DNA of 64,000 bases from Sabellastarte sp. h YS-2021 (lineage: Eukaryota; Annelida; Polychaeta; Sabellida; Sabellidae): the NCBI GenBank assembly GCA_964017235.1, contig OZ024927.1, positions 20,913,160 to 20,977,159 on the forward strand, written 5' to 3'. Shown here piece by piece: positions 23,470 through 34,703 of this stretch. The translations under genes and the position numbers were made by a program. A model generated the notes under the pieces. The model was not told the DNA's origin, did no database searches, and was given only the letters and a program-made list of their open reading frames with translations. Numbering within the stretch: the stretch's first letter is position 1; each line of letters opens with the position of its first letter.

Positions 23470-25446
23470 TGTTATTATTGTATCCACCGGAAGCATCCGG
23501 TTGATACTTTGGTTTAGCGTTCGCTACGCCGCCGCCGCCGCCGCGCGTAGAGAGATTTTTGGCGTTAACACTCTAAGAGGAACACAACAGCAGCTAGGTT
23601 CACCAAATTTGCAGGATATCTTCATTGGGGGGTAAGCTTCTCTGGGAAGGAAAATAGCCTCATTCTGAAAAACAAGATGGCCGCCACGGGCATTTCTTTG
23701 AAAATAATCTACATTTTTCTACTGGCTGTTACTCATAGGTAGAAGGTTGAATCTCTTCATAAGTGATATGTATGACACATATACATGTCCTCTACAACCT
23801 TGCACACATTTGACCTTGAAGCTCCTAACTCGAGGTCATCCACGGAGTGCCGAAGTAACCCACATAGAGGACTTTAAAAGTGCCTATATCTCCCTTATTA
23901 TTGGTCCTAGAGGTTTGCAATGTGAAGCCAACCTATAAGAAATCATGTGCTGCGAATCTTCTGATGTGGTCAGATTTGACCTTGGACCCCTCCTTCAAGG
24001 TCAAACGAGGATAGCCAAACTTAAAAGTGCTTATAACTCACTTATTATCGATCCTAGAGGTTTGGGATGGTAAATCAACATATAGGAAATCATGTGCTGC
24101 GAATCTTCTGATGTGGTCAGATTTGACCTTGGACCCCTCCTTCAAGGTCAAACGAGGACAGCCAAACTTAAAAGTGCTTATAACTCGATTATTATTGGTC
24201 CTAGATGTTTGGGATGGTAAACCAGCATATAGAAAATCATGGGCTGGGAATCTTCTGGTGTGGTCGGATTTGACCTTGGGCCCCTCCTTGAAGGTCAAAT
24301 GAGGATAGCCAAAGGTAAAAGTGCTTATAACTCGCTTATTATTGGTCCTAGAGGTTTGGGATGGTAAACCAACCTATGGGAAATCATGGGCTGGGAATCT
24401 TCTGGTGTGGTCGGATTTGACCTTGGGCCCCTCGTTCAAGGTCAAATGAGGACAGCCAAACTTAAAAGTGTTTATAACTCACTTATTATTGGTCCTACAG
24501 GTTTGGGATGGTAAACCAGCATATAGGAAATCATGCGCTGGGAATCTTCTGGTGTGGTCGGATTTGACCTTGGGCCCCTCGTTGAAGGTCAAATGAGGAC
24601 AGCCAAACTTAAAAGTGCTTATAACTCGCTTATTATTGGTTCTAGAGGTTTGGGATGGTAAACCAACCTATAGGAAATCATGCGCTGGGAATCTTCTGGC
24701 GTGGTCTGATTTGACCTTGGGCCCCTCCTTCGAGGTCAAACGAGGATAGCCAAACTTAAAAGTGCTTATAATTCGCTTATTATTGATTCCAGTGGTTTGG
24801 GATGGTAAACCAACATACAGGAAATCATGGGTGGGGAATCTTCTGGTATGGTCGGATTTGACCTTGGGCCCCTCCTTCAAGGTCAAGTGAGGACAGCCAA
24901 ACTTAAAAGTGCTTATAACTTGCTTATTATTGGACTTAGAGGTTTGGGATGGTAAACCAACATATAGGAAATCATGGGCTGGGAATCTTCTGACGTGGTC
25001 GGATTTGACCTTGGGCCCCTCCTTCAAGGTCAAACGAGGACAGCCAAACTTAAAAGTGCTTATAACTCGCTTATTATTGGTCCTAGAGGTTTGGCATGGT
25101 AAACCAGCATATAGGAAATCATGGGCTGGGAATGTTCTGGTGTGGTCGGATTTGACCTTAGGTCCCTCCTTGAAGGTCAAATGAGGACAGCCAAACTTAA
25201 AAGTGCTTATAACTCGCTTATTATTGGTCCTAGATGTTTGGGATGGTAAACCAATATATGGGAAATCATGGGCTGGGAATCTTCTGGGGTGGTCGGATTT
25301 GACCTTGGGCCCCTCCTTGAAGGTCAAATGAGGACAGCCAAACTTAAAAGTGCTTATAACTTGCTTATTATTGGTCCTAGAGGTTTTGGTGCATTGTCTT
25401 TACGGTGGATACAATTTGCATCGGTTTTCCGATGCGCTAGGTCTAG
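23470..25446 (+). mobile_element. Tandem-core element family v with Helitron-like 3' end
   Basis: Inverted repeats ATTGTATCCACCG (23477-23489) and CGGTGGATACAAT (25403-25415) are perfect. The core, 23930-25390, is ten head-to-tail units of 147 bp (GAAATCATGGGCTGGGAATC, TTGACCTTGGGCCCCTCC). The right end has a hairpin (stem GCATCGG 25418-25424 with CCGATGC 25429-25435) followed by CTAG at 25443-25446 and a T, the form of a Helitron 3' terminus. A GCC-rich segment follows the left end. The long open frame across the core exists only because 147 is divisible by three. Confidence 0.72.
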
Positions 25447-25480
25447 TTTTTGTTAGGTAATTAATCTGCCACAAAATTTG

Positions 25481-25550
25481 CATGAACACTTTAATCAGCA
25501 GTTCTGTCACATCAACATTTAACTTAAAGGCTAGAGAAGTTCCCTCTATT
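25481..25550 (-). pseudogene. Possible relic of the end of exon 12
   Basis: The plus-strand block GTTCTGTCACATCAACATTT near 25500 resembles GTTCTGTCACATCTACAGTT of exon 12 at 25663, with further weak similarity on both sides. It could be a decayed partial exon duplication next to the donor. The match is short and may be chance. Confidence 0.3.
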
Positions 25551-25641
25551 AAATTTACAAAAAATATCTAAACTAGGACATTAACATTGCTTATCATGCT
25601 TAATTCATCTTATTTTATTTATACATTGTGGTATGACCTAC

Positions 25642-25867
25642 TTGAATCCTTCAACCACTGGTTCTGTCACATCTACAGTTAAAGCTGGAGCCACTGCCTC
25701 CCTCACATTTCCTGCCAGATCTGTTGCTATGACAGAGAAGATGATAGTCTCTCCTGCTTCCATGGTAACTGCCCTGATAGCGATCTGCCTGTCTGTGGAC
25801 AAGGAAGCAGGATGTTTGTCATCTTCCAAAGGAAGAGCTCCAGCCATCCAAGTGTCATTCAGTGCAC
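25642..25867 (-). CDS. Host gene exon 12
   Basis: 226 nt, phase 1 in, phase 2 out; acceptor TATAACAG, donor GTAGGT. It encodes GALPLEDDKHPASLSTDRQ, then TMEAGETIIFSVIATDLAGN (closing strand), and the linker LTVDVTEPVVEGF. A faint partial copy of the end of this exon can be seen in the adjoining intron at about 25481-25550. Confidence 0.86.
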
Positions 25868-26552
25868 CTGTTATAAAGGAATCATGAGTTGTGACAGATT
25901 CTTTTTTTCACATATACATAAAGATATACAAGACCGAGAAAGTTAATTATTTTCCCTTATCAGCTGATGGGTCCCTGGCAAGAGATAAAGTCTTAAATCT
26001 GTAAAAATAAGCTTTATTGTAATTCTAAATGGTATTTCATATACTCCTTTATTTATGATAATGGTATGACTAATTAATGTATCAACAAATTACTTTAGGA
26101 ACTATCACACCAAACAGTTCAACAGAAAACCCTATTACAGGTCATTCAAATTAAGGACACCATTACAGGACAAAATTGTCAAACAACAACCATACAATTA
26201 CAATACAAAAGTGAAACAGGTTTAATATTCAAAAGTATCGACTTCTCTTATGTCATCATAACCTATATTCCAGTCCAACAAAGAGAAGTTATTTCTGTAA
26301 TTATGACTATCTTGTGTCTTGATAACAATTAGTCTATTAAGCAAAAATAAATTACAATATAATTCAGTCCGCCCCTGAGCTGTATTTTCAATCCACTGTA
26401 CGGAAGTTATATTCTGTCTGAAGACCCTATTTCATATGGATGTAACAACTGATGTCATACATATTCGGTAAGAAGTGGAAATTAGTTATATTACATAAAG
26501 TCACTTTTTATACCTTGGCTGCAAATACGTAATCTTTAATAACAATAGTCAC
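25868..26552. other. Intron between exons 11 and 12
   Basis: About 680 nt of unique intron; no repeat or exon was recognised. Confidence 0.55.
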
Positions 26553-26746
26553 CTGCAGCATCATCAGTCGTGTTCCAGGCCAGTGCGATGGAATCGTACT
26601 CCATCTGGAACAGACTCGACCCCTGGTGAGAGATTTCACTGTCTGTGTCATTACCAAACTCTCCCAGTGTCACAAACACCACGTCTGGAGGTCTGATGTC
26701 AATCAGGATCCCATCAGAGCAAGAGTGAAGGATGTCCTCACTGCAT
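26553..26746 (-). CDS. Host gene exon 11
   Basis: 194 nt, phase 2 in, phase 1 out; acceptor CTGTGTAG, donor GTGACT. It encodes two cysteines (RCSEDILHSCSDG), a linker of the form LIDIRPPDVVFV and the strand SIALAWNTTDDAAG, a core variant without ESGI. Exon 12 completes the module. Confidence 0.85.
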
Positions 26747-27280
26747 CTACACAGGTCAAGTGAGATATGTGAAATCAGTTACCAATTATAGTACGTTTTA
26801 ATGATCAGAAATATCTGCATGCCATTGATGCTGACAATTCAGCTGAGGAAAGCCAACAACTTTCCAACTGGAATTCATACTTAAGTCTCATTGACTGTGA
26901 TAATATCATGAAAATACTTGATTTTTATATGTTTGTGATATGTAGATGCTAAATATGATAACAACTAACCATATGCATCAACAGGGTTTGGAACTTTCTG
27001 CTCCAAAGTTATTTGAATTTTACATTTGATGATTGAAGGCCAACAAGAATAAATTCAATTAATTGTTTTGGTCTTCTTCATCCTGACTAAATATACATAC
27101 TATGGAAATTTAGATTAGCTAATTATGTATACATATACATTGTATATATGTTAAGGTAAAGTTGTGTAACCAACAATTTTGCAAAATTACTGCATGTTTT
27201 AGGGAGTTTGCTAATATAGGTCATATATGGCTTGCGGTGGATAGTAAATGTTAATATATTGTATAGGTAGATGTGCTTAC
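26747..27280. other. Intron between exons 10 and 11
   Basis: About 530 nt of AT-rich unique intron without mobile elements. Confidence 0.55.
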
Positions 27281-27617
27281 CTGTGTCCTGTATGAGCCCT
27301 GACTGATGCATATAGAATATCTCCATGTTCCAGAGGTAAATGTATTTCAGTGATTGCATGAGACTCATTTAACATCACAATCCCATATGATGAATATGGC
27401 AGGATATCTGAGTATCCAGGTTGGCTGCCCAGGGCCCACTCGTAACCACGGATACCACAGGCTGGACTGTCAAAACCTTGGAAAGTCATACCCACTGTGA
27501 CTGTATCTGTCGAGTAGTCTTTGTCTACATACAGTTCACGACCATCGTAAATAATGCCAGGTGTGTTCTCACCATACACATGGATGGGTCGAGAGTTGAT
27601 GACTTCAGATTTAACCC
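27281..27617 (-). CDS. Host gene exon 10 (complete FN3-like module in one exon)
   Basis: 337 nt, phase 1 in, phase 2 out; acceptor TCAACAG, donor GTAAGC. It encodes a variant module: a tyrosine and aspartate rich first part, then FQGFDSPACGIRGYEWALG in which CGI replaces ESGI, and the closing strand ILYASVRAHTG. It is the longest exon found here. A short element-free intron of about 530 nt follows. Confidence 0.86.
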
Positions 27618-27886
27618 CTGTTGAGTAAAATAAAATAGAAAAATCAGAATGATTTCATGAAAATTACTGAATATAGACCTTAGAATAATCATTGGTTTGC
27701 AACATAATACTGAGACTTGCTCAACTTCCAATACTGAGGACATTGTGAATTGTATATCCTTGAAATGACATTATTATTTAAAGGCTAATATGTAGCTAGC
27801 AATACAGAAGCATCCTGTTACATGCTGAAACCGATTATATGATAACATGTAGCACAAACCTGGATTAATCAGTAACCTAGAAATTT

Positions 27887-28620
27887 AAAATAGCCAGCCT
27901 CGGCAGGCAAGAACCCCAGCCCACAAGTACAGCTAAATGGCCAACAACATTGAGATTTGAGAATATCTTAGGAACAACTTCTGTTGTAAGAAGTATAGAG
28001 AACCCATAAGATGTTCTACAAAAGATTCTCAGGCCATGATTTCTTACAATTAGTTTTCATATTCTGAAGCCCAAGAAACAATTATAAGGGAGATATAAGG
28101 CCTTTTTAATATGATGACCCTCCTATTTGGCATTCAAGATGTGATATGGTGGTCATTTCCTTCCTAAACACAATTAGTCTCAGGCAAGATTTCCTATCCA
28201 TTTACATTTTGTGCAAATCTGATGAAGCTAGCTGCAATATATTAGGTTACAGAAAACATTAAAGATTCTAGAACAAACTTTAAGACACAAAAAGTGTTTT
28301 AAAAGTTCTAGATCCTCTTAGGGTAAACATATCTTGAAAATTTGGTGAAAATCTGTGTAGGGGTTTAGTCTGTGGAACACCCACAAACTTTTAAGACTTG
28401 AAAATCTTAAAAATGTTGCCATGGCAACAACTGTTACCAGATACCTCCCAAAACCTAATCAGCTCTAGATCTTCTTGGAGTAAACATACCCTAAAAATTT
28501 GGTGAAAATCCGTGAAGGGGTTTAGGCTGTGGAACACCCACAAGCTTTATGCCCACCGACGCCACCCGGATGGTGCAGGGGACGACTATAGCCCCAGCCT
28601 TTATGGGCTGGGGTTAAAAA
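27887..28620 (+). mobile_element. Tandem-core Helentron-like element, family ii, short copy
   Basis: The left end is AAAATAGCCAGCCTCGGCAGG, with the subterminal repeat AACCCCAGCCCA (27912-27923). The right end has the perfect inverted partner TGGGCTGGGGTT (28604-28615), the hairpin CCAGCC..GGCTGG and AAAAA. The core is short, with units containing AGGCCATGATTTCTTACA and AAAATTTGGTGAAAATC. Confidence 0.75.
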
Positions 28621-28882
28621 TTACACGCTATAACTATGAGTTACTTCTTTAATTGAAATTTTGTTATTTAAATGTAGCTATAAAGAACTGGGTCATGTCA
28701 ACATAATAAATAATTAGACACATAGCAATGTGAAAACATTAATAGACATTACTATTTGTGTGTTTTATTGTGTGTAAACAGACAAAAAGGTACTAAAATG
28801 TATGACTATTTCTGCCTCTTAGATCCGTCTTAGAAAACTACATACCTACTAACAGGTGGGTAAAATATTGTAAAGTGTATAC

Positions 28883-29017
28883 CTGCTCCATTCAAAGCAT
28901 ATATAGATACATAGTAAAGTTCTCCTGTTTCAGCTGTCACATTAAGCAGGATTCCATCAATGTAACCATCTGCTTCAGTACCAAAGTCTCTGTATCCCCC
29001 AGTTACAGATGAGTCCC
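28883..29017 (-). CDS. Host gene exon 9
   Basis: 135 nt, phase 1 in, phase 1 out; acceptor GTGTTAG, donor GTATAC. It encodes GYRDFGTEADGYIDG, an NVTAETGELYYVSIYALNGAG closing strand pattern and one NVT sequon. The intron that separates it from exon 8 is about 12.6 kb and contains the LINE, two SINE or LINE related insertions, a DIRS-type element and several tandem arrays. Confidence 0.84.
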
Positions 29018-29137
29018 CTAACACAAAAATATCACTCTCAAATGTCAATATCATTTTGACAGGGACATTCCCGAATAGTCTCAAATAATAAAATCTGAAT
29101 GAAAAATAATTTAAAAGTCAAAACATAACCATCTATT

Positions 29138-29800
29138 AAAAGCAAATATTGCAAGCCTCGGCAGGCAAAAACCCCAGTCCACAGCTACAACTAAATGGAC
29201 AACAACATTTAGATTTGGGAAAAATCTAACTTAAAGGAACAACTTCAGTTGTAAGAAGTATACAGAACCCACAAGATGCTGTCAGATGTAATAACTTACA
29301 TATAGTTGAAGATGGGGAAAATTTACATTATATTATTCGTTCACGATGTGAGGATTTCTTTTAACAACAGGAAAGCACCTGTCAATTCAGATGAAAGTCT
29401 ATTATTAAGCAATAGTTTCTCTAGCATAGAAACACAAATACTAAAATGGTTATCTCCCACTCAGAATTAAGCAAAAATAGCAGTGTGACCTTGAAACAGA
29501 GTTCCAAGTCCATGAAGTGGGGGTCAAAGGTCAAATTTGATACTAGATTCACAGGCCATGATTTCTTACATATTGTTTTCACATTTTGAAGCCCTAGGAG
29601 CAGTTATAAGGGAAACATAAGAGTTTTTTTTAGTTTGATGACTCTACTTGACCTTGAAGCATGGATCAAAGGCCAAATTTGAAACTTGCTAAAGATTCGT
29701 AGGCCATGATTTCCCATAAGTTGTTTTCACATTTGGATGCCCTGGAACCAATAATGAACTAGACCAAGGACGCATCTGTGGCCAGATGCAAAATGTGTCC
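29138..29800 (+). mobile_element. Family ii element, partial copy
   Basis: It starts at GCAAGCCTCGGCAGGC (about 29153) and includes ACCCCAGTCCACAGC, a core with GGGTCAAAGGTCAAATTTGA and AGGCCATGATTTCTTACA units, and no terminal hairpin. It passes at about 29800 into a family iii-type array. Confidence 0.6.
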
Positions 29801-29935
29801 ACCGGCAAAGGCAAAAGTAGCTATTACTCAGCTATTCCACGAGCTAGAGGTCTGAAGTTTTACTATGTTATAGCTGACCCAAAAGTAGGTGAATAACATA
29901 TTTGGACAGAATTCTCTCAATTCTCTCTCATTATC

Positions 29936-30245
29936 TGCCACTGTGGCCTAGCGGGTAATGCACTTGTCTAGGAACTCAGAGGACGTGGGATCAATCCCAG
30001 GTATAGGCAGATACATAGTGGCTCGGATGACCACTTAAAATGGCGGTCCTCTGTCATTGGGTCCTATCCCCAGTGGCAGGCTAAAGAACCTCAAGGACGT
30101 TGATAAATGGTCATCCTTGAGCCTCTGTCTTTCAGTTAGGGGAACGTGAGTTACTTGTCAGTTGGGACTGTACTTGTGCAGTCAGATGTGTTAAATAGCG
30201 CTCTGAGTCCTGTAGTATATGGAGATATTGCGCTGAGTATAAAAA
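29936..30245 (+). mobile_element. tRNA-derived SINE with a LINE-like tail
   Basis: The A box (TGGCCTAGCGGGTAATGC) and B box (GGATCAATCCC) are correctly spaced near 29951-30000. A body of about 180 bp follows, and the tail reads GCGCTCTGAGTCC .. GAGATATTGCGCTGAGTATA then AAAAATAAATACA. This tail parallels the 3' end of the nearby LINE. Target duplications could not be fixed because the flanks are repetitive. Confidence 0.75.
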
Positions 30246-30862
30246 TAAATACACAAAATACACACACAAATACACACAAATGCAATAGTTGTCAAGTTAC
30301 AAGTGATTTTACTCATGATGGAAGTTAGTGAAAAGTCCAAAAGTAGCTATTACTCACTTAGCTACTGAAATAGACACTCAAGTTACTCACCATCAAACGA
30401 TTTAGTGTTGAGTAAGAACTTCAAAGTAGCTATTACTCAGCTATGCAATGAGCCATAGGTCTGGAATTTTACTAGGTTATAGCTGCCTCAAAATAGGTGA
30501 ATAACATATTGAAACTAAATAATCTAAATGCAACAGTTTCAAGTTATAAGTGATTTACCCAACAGTGATAACCTAAAAGTAGATATTACTCAGCTATGCC
30601 ATGAGCTAGAGGTCTGTAATTTTATTATGTTATAGCTGACCCAAAATTAGATGAATAACATATTGCACAAAATTCTGTAAATGCAATAGTTTTCAAGTTA
30701 CAAGTGATTTTACTCATGATGGAAGTTAGTGAAAAATCCAAAGGTAGCTATTACTCACTTAGTTATTGAGATAGACACCCAAGTTACTCACCATGTTGTA
30801 GCTATGGAAAAAGTAGCTGAATAACATATTTTAACAAAGTGGTCTAAATGCAATACTTTTCA

Positions 30863-33800
30863 GCACCGCGGAGACGTCTTTTTTTGTAAATAATAAAAGA
30901 AACCCTGTTTGGTACATAAGTCTAGGCGAATATAAGGAGCTTTCAATATATATTGCAAGGATACTAAATAATATCCACAACATGTGTAATCTGTGTTCCT
31001 ATTACCAATGCTGTAGCTTGTATTTGCATGTTTATTGATAGTACGGGTATTATCGCCCATTTAGCGGGAATTATCGGCCCAGATTTATTGTGAGTTATTC
31101 CTATTTTACTGATATTTTAGTCCATTGTTGTTTTTCACTGTAGTGGTTGTCAATATCACCTGAATATCATAGTCATTCTCCAGTTTCTGGTCATTCCAAT
31201 TGTTGTTTTTTTCACTGTTGTGAAATATCTACTGAATACCATTGACTATTTTGTTAGTCACTCCAATACTTTCCTTAAGCTTAAGGCCATCCCCTCTTCG
31301 ATTCACTTTAGGGAAATTGTTTATTCTAGAGGCTCAGTGAGGAGTGTAGGGTGCCCGTGAGTTGCCCACGGGACGGAATTTAGAGTGGACAGACTGTGTC
31401 ACATAGTAACTAACTCAGAATTAGGGTATACTGGTGTTACTCCTCACGGTCCTGTTCTTAGTTTAGGGAACTGGAGTGCAATGAGTACCATCCGCTGGTT
31501 GTTCCTCTTACTGTTGTTTTGGAGAAAGTCAGTAAGCAGTGATCCTAATGTGTTTATTCCGTTGTCTGCTCATGGTCTTACTTCGTTACCACGCCCCTAC
31601 AGACTCTACAGCTATGTCCTGAATACTCATCTTTTCCCTTGTGTGGCTAAGCGTCATGGCCTTGCGACCTTATTGTTGCTTTGTGGTGACATCTCCCTTA
31701 ATCCTGGACCAATCTCGTTTGGGGTGGTAAATTGCCGATCTGTAAGAAACAAGGGACCCTGCATCGATGATACTGTAACAGTACATTCTGTCGACATTCT
31801 TGCTGTCACTGAAACACATATTCGCCAGGAGGAAACGGACAGCCTTCTACATTCTATCACCCCGACAGGCTTCAAATTCTGCCACAAACCCCGTATTCAT
31901 GGCCGTGGTGGTGGTGTCGGATTTTTTATCAACAAAGCTATACAGTTTAGATCTGTGGATACACCTACTTTCAGTTCCTTTGAAAATGTTAGCATTGCAA
32001 TTGGGTCAGCGGCTCAACAGCTTGTGTTGACTTGTGTTTATCGTCCACCTGGCTCATGCTCTGAAAGTTTCCTGGACCAATTTCTCAATCTTTTAGAATA
32101 TTTATCCTCTGTTTCTCCCTCTTTCCTAATTTGTGGGGATTTCAATATTCATGTGGATACTTCTTCAAATGATAGTATCAAATTCCAGACTGTTTAGAAT
32201 CATGCAATATAACACAAAATGTTCAAACGGCTACCCATCTACACGGTCATATCCTAGACCTTGTTCTCACTCCTACTGATGCCAGTGTCATCTCTAATGT
32301 ACGAGTTGCTGAATTTATTTCTGATCATGCTCTTGTCCTTGCTCAGCTTGACTCAGTTAATCCTCCTTCACATAAGGCAAAAGTTGTCACCTTCAGGAGG
32401 TATCATAAAATTGACATGGACAGTTTCCGTAAGGATTTGGGAAATAGCGCATTCGTAAAATGCCCTGGTGATACAGTCAGTGGTTTGTGTGAACAATACT
32501 TAGATGATTTGAGCAAATTGCTCGACAAGCATGCACCATTGGTTACTCGCACTTTTACTAAGCAAGCTACTGGTTGGCTATCTGACACCTACAGGCTGGC
32601 AAAAACCATCAGGCGACAGCTGGAACGAATCTGGCGTAAAGATAAATCTGCCTATAATCGAGCTAGACTTCGAAGACAGATTGGTCGCTGCAATTCACTG
32701 GTCAACAAAGATAAGGCAAATTACTTCAGAAACCTGGTCAGAGAAAATACCAATAACTCCAAGAAGCTATGGCAGGTCTTGCGTTCCGCACTGCACTCTA
32801 GTCCTGAAGCAGTACTCCCTTCTCATGAATCTAAGAAAGGTCTTGCTGACCGGTTTGTCACTTTCTTCAGTGACAAAATAGATAAAATCAGAAACTCATT
32901 TTCCTCTAGTGACTCATTCACTCTGCCTCCTCCACCTGATGTACCCAATTTCAGCTGCTTTAAACAAGTTTCTCAAGAGGAAATTAGAAAAATTATCATG
33001 AAGTCACCCACTAAATCTTGTTTGTTAGACCCATGGCCTACATTTCTTGTTAAGGAATGTATTGATATTTTACTGCCCTCTATCACCAGGCTTGTTAACT
33101 GCTCGCTGTCAGAAGGTGTTGTACCTGATGAGTTCAAGAAGGCTATTGTAACCCCATTGATTAAAAAGTCATCACTACCACCCAATGACTTAAAAAACTA
33201 CAGACCTGTTTCTGAGTTGGGCTTCATATCCAAACTGGTTGAACGTGTTGTTGCTTCTCAGTTGAATGACCATGTTAGTTTGAACGGACTTGAGAATGTC
33301 AGGCAATCTGCCTACAAACTAGGTCACTCAACTGAATCTGCATTGCTTTCAATTAAGAATGATGTTCATTTGGCTTTTGCTAAAGGTGAGGCTACTGCTG
33401 TCGTTCTCTTGGATCAATCAGCAGCGTTTGATACTATTGATCATGATACGCTACTTAATTCTCTTAGCTCCTGGTTTGGTGTGAGCGGGGTTGTCCTCGA
33501 TTGGTTTAAGTCTTATCTCTCAGACCGTGTTCAGTGCATTAAGATTGGGTCAATTTTATCTGATGCCAAAAAGTTATTGTATGGTGTGCCTCAAGGCTCT
33601 GTCCTGGGGCCAATCCTTTTTTCACTCTATACTACTCTACTGAGTAAAGTCATACAGAATCATCCTGGTATTAGTTTCCAGTTCTACGCTGATGACACAC
33701 AATTGTATGTACACCTCACACATAAAAATGTTGCCTCGGGCCTTGATAAGCTGTCACACTGCCTTAAAGACGTAAAGAGATGGCTCTCCACAAATAAGCT

Positions 33801-34703
33801 CAAGCTAAATCCAGATAAGACCGAATTCATTGTGTTTGGCTCAAAGTCTCAGCGCGAAAAACTTAATCAGTCCTTCCCGGTCAACATACTTGGTAATCTC
33901 ATATCACCAACAGATGCAGTTAGGAACCTTGGTGTCTGGTTTGATTCTGATTTCTCATTCTCTTGCCATGTTAGGAAGGTCTGCAAGGCTTGTTTTGCTC
34001 ATGTCCGGGATCTTAAGCGACTCCGAGGACATCTGACACATGAAGCTACTCTTATGGCTGCCAATGCTCTGGTCGGAAGTCGACTAGATTACTGTAACTC
34101 TCTGTTCAGAGGTCTCTCAGCTCTAGATCTGCGCAAACTTCAATGTGTTCAGGATAGCCTTGCCAGAATTGTTGCCAACACCACCAAGTACTCACACATC
34201 ACTCCAGTTAGAAAAGCACTACATTGGTTGCCAATTAAGTACCGTTCTATCTTTAAGACTGCCATGCTGGTATATAAGTTCCTACACAGTGGTAACCCCA
34301 GATACTTTGAACCCTTCCTCATTCCCAGACATAGTGCATATAACACTCGTCGAAGTCAATCTGATGGTATATTTCTTGAGGTTCCCCACTTTGGTTCAAT
34401 TTTCAAGTCTCGAAAACATTTTGGACTCAGTTTTGCGTATGACGCACCTATGATTTGGAATGACCTTCCTGATGAGGTCCGCTCTGCAAACTCACTTGCC
34501 TCTTTCAGGTCAAAGTTGAAGTCATACCTCTTTGGAAAAGCATACCCACCCTAAATTTCCAATCTCCTTTCTGCTTTCTCCGCGGTGCTGACCCCTGCAA
34601 TGTCTCTGGTTTTTGAATATTGAACAATGTTTTTGTGTGATGCGCCTTAGAGTCTGTCTTTTGACAGAGATTAAGCGCTATAAAAGTGCTATTAGAATTA
34701 GAA
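30863..34703 (+). mobile_element. Nearly full-length CR1/L2-group LINE
   Basis: The element is about 3.84 kb and is flanked by the 6-bp direct repeat TTTTCA (30857-30862 and 34704-34709) inside a family iii-type array. It has a 5' leader of about 600 nt, one coding region (31481-34554), and a 3' end with a stem-loop (TCTGTC and GACAGA arms) and the tail ATTAGAATTAGAATT. The first bases, GCACCGCGGAGA, recur as the inverted complement just after the stop codon (34577-34588). The recent look suggests a young insertion. Confidence 0.85.
31481..34554 (+). CDS. LINE polyprotein: 2A-like peptide, AP endonuclease, reverse transcriptase (one frameshift)
   Basis: From ATG at 31481 the protein starts with a signal-peptide-like stretch (STIRWLFLLLLFW), then reaches LLLLCGDISLNPGP (GDISLNPGP at 31685-31711), a 2A-like sequence expected to separate a 76-residue leader from the rest. 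The endonuclease follows (NCRS, VTETHI, RGGGVGFFI, VYRPPG, CGDFNIHVD, SDH). Near 32190 the frame changes; the SDH motif and all that follows lie in another frame, consistent with loss of about one base. The reverse transcriptase carries AFDTIDH (Asp at about 33430), PQGSVLGP and YADD (33685-33696), then a C-terminal WNDLP..SF..KLKSYLF end typical of CR1/L2-type elements. Confidence 0.85.

Noticed and set aside
24668-25327. 219-residue open frame on the minus strand
   Set aside because: It is made of 49-residue repeats that mirror the 147-bp tandem units of family v; a unit length divisible by three keeps the frame open. There is no start context and no domain.
32261-32458. Separate small plus-strand gene within the LINE
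   Set aside because: It overlaps the endonuclease-RT region in a wrong frame; the correct frame there carries the SDH motif.
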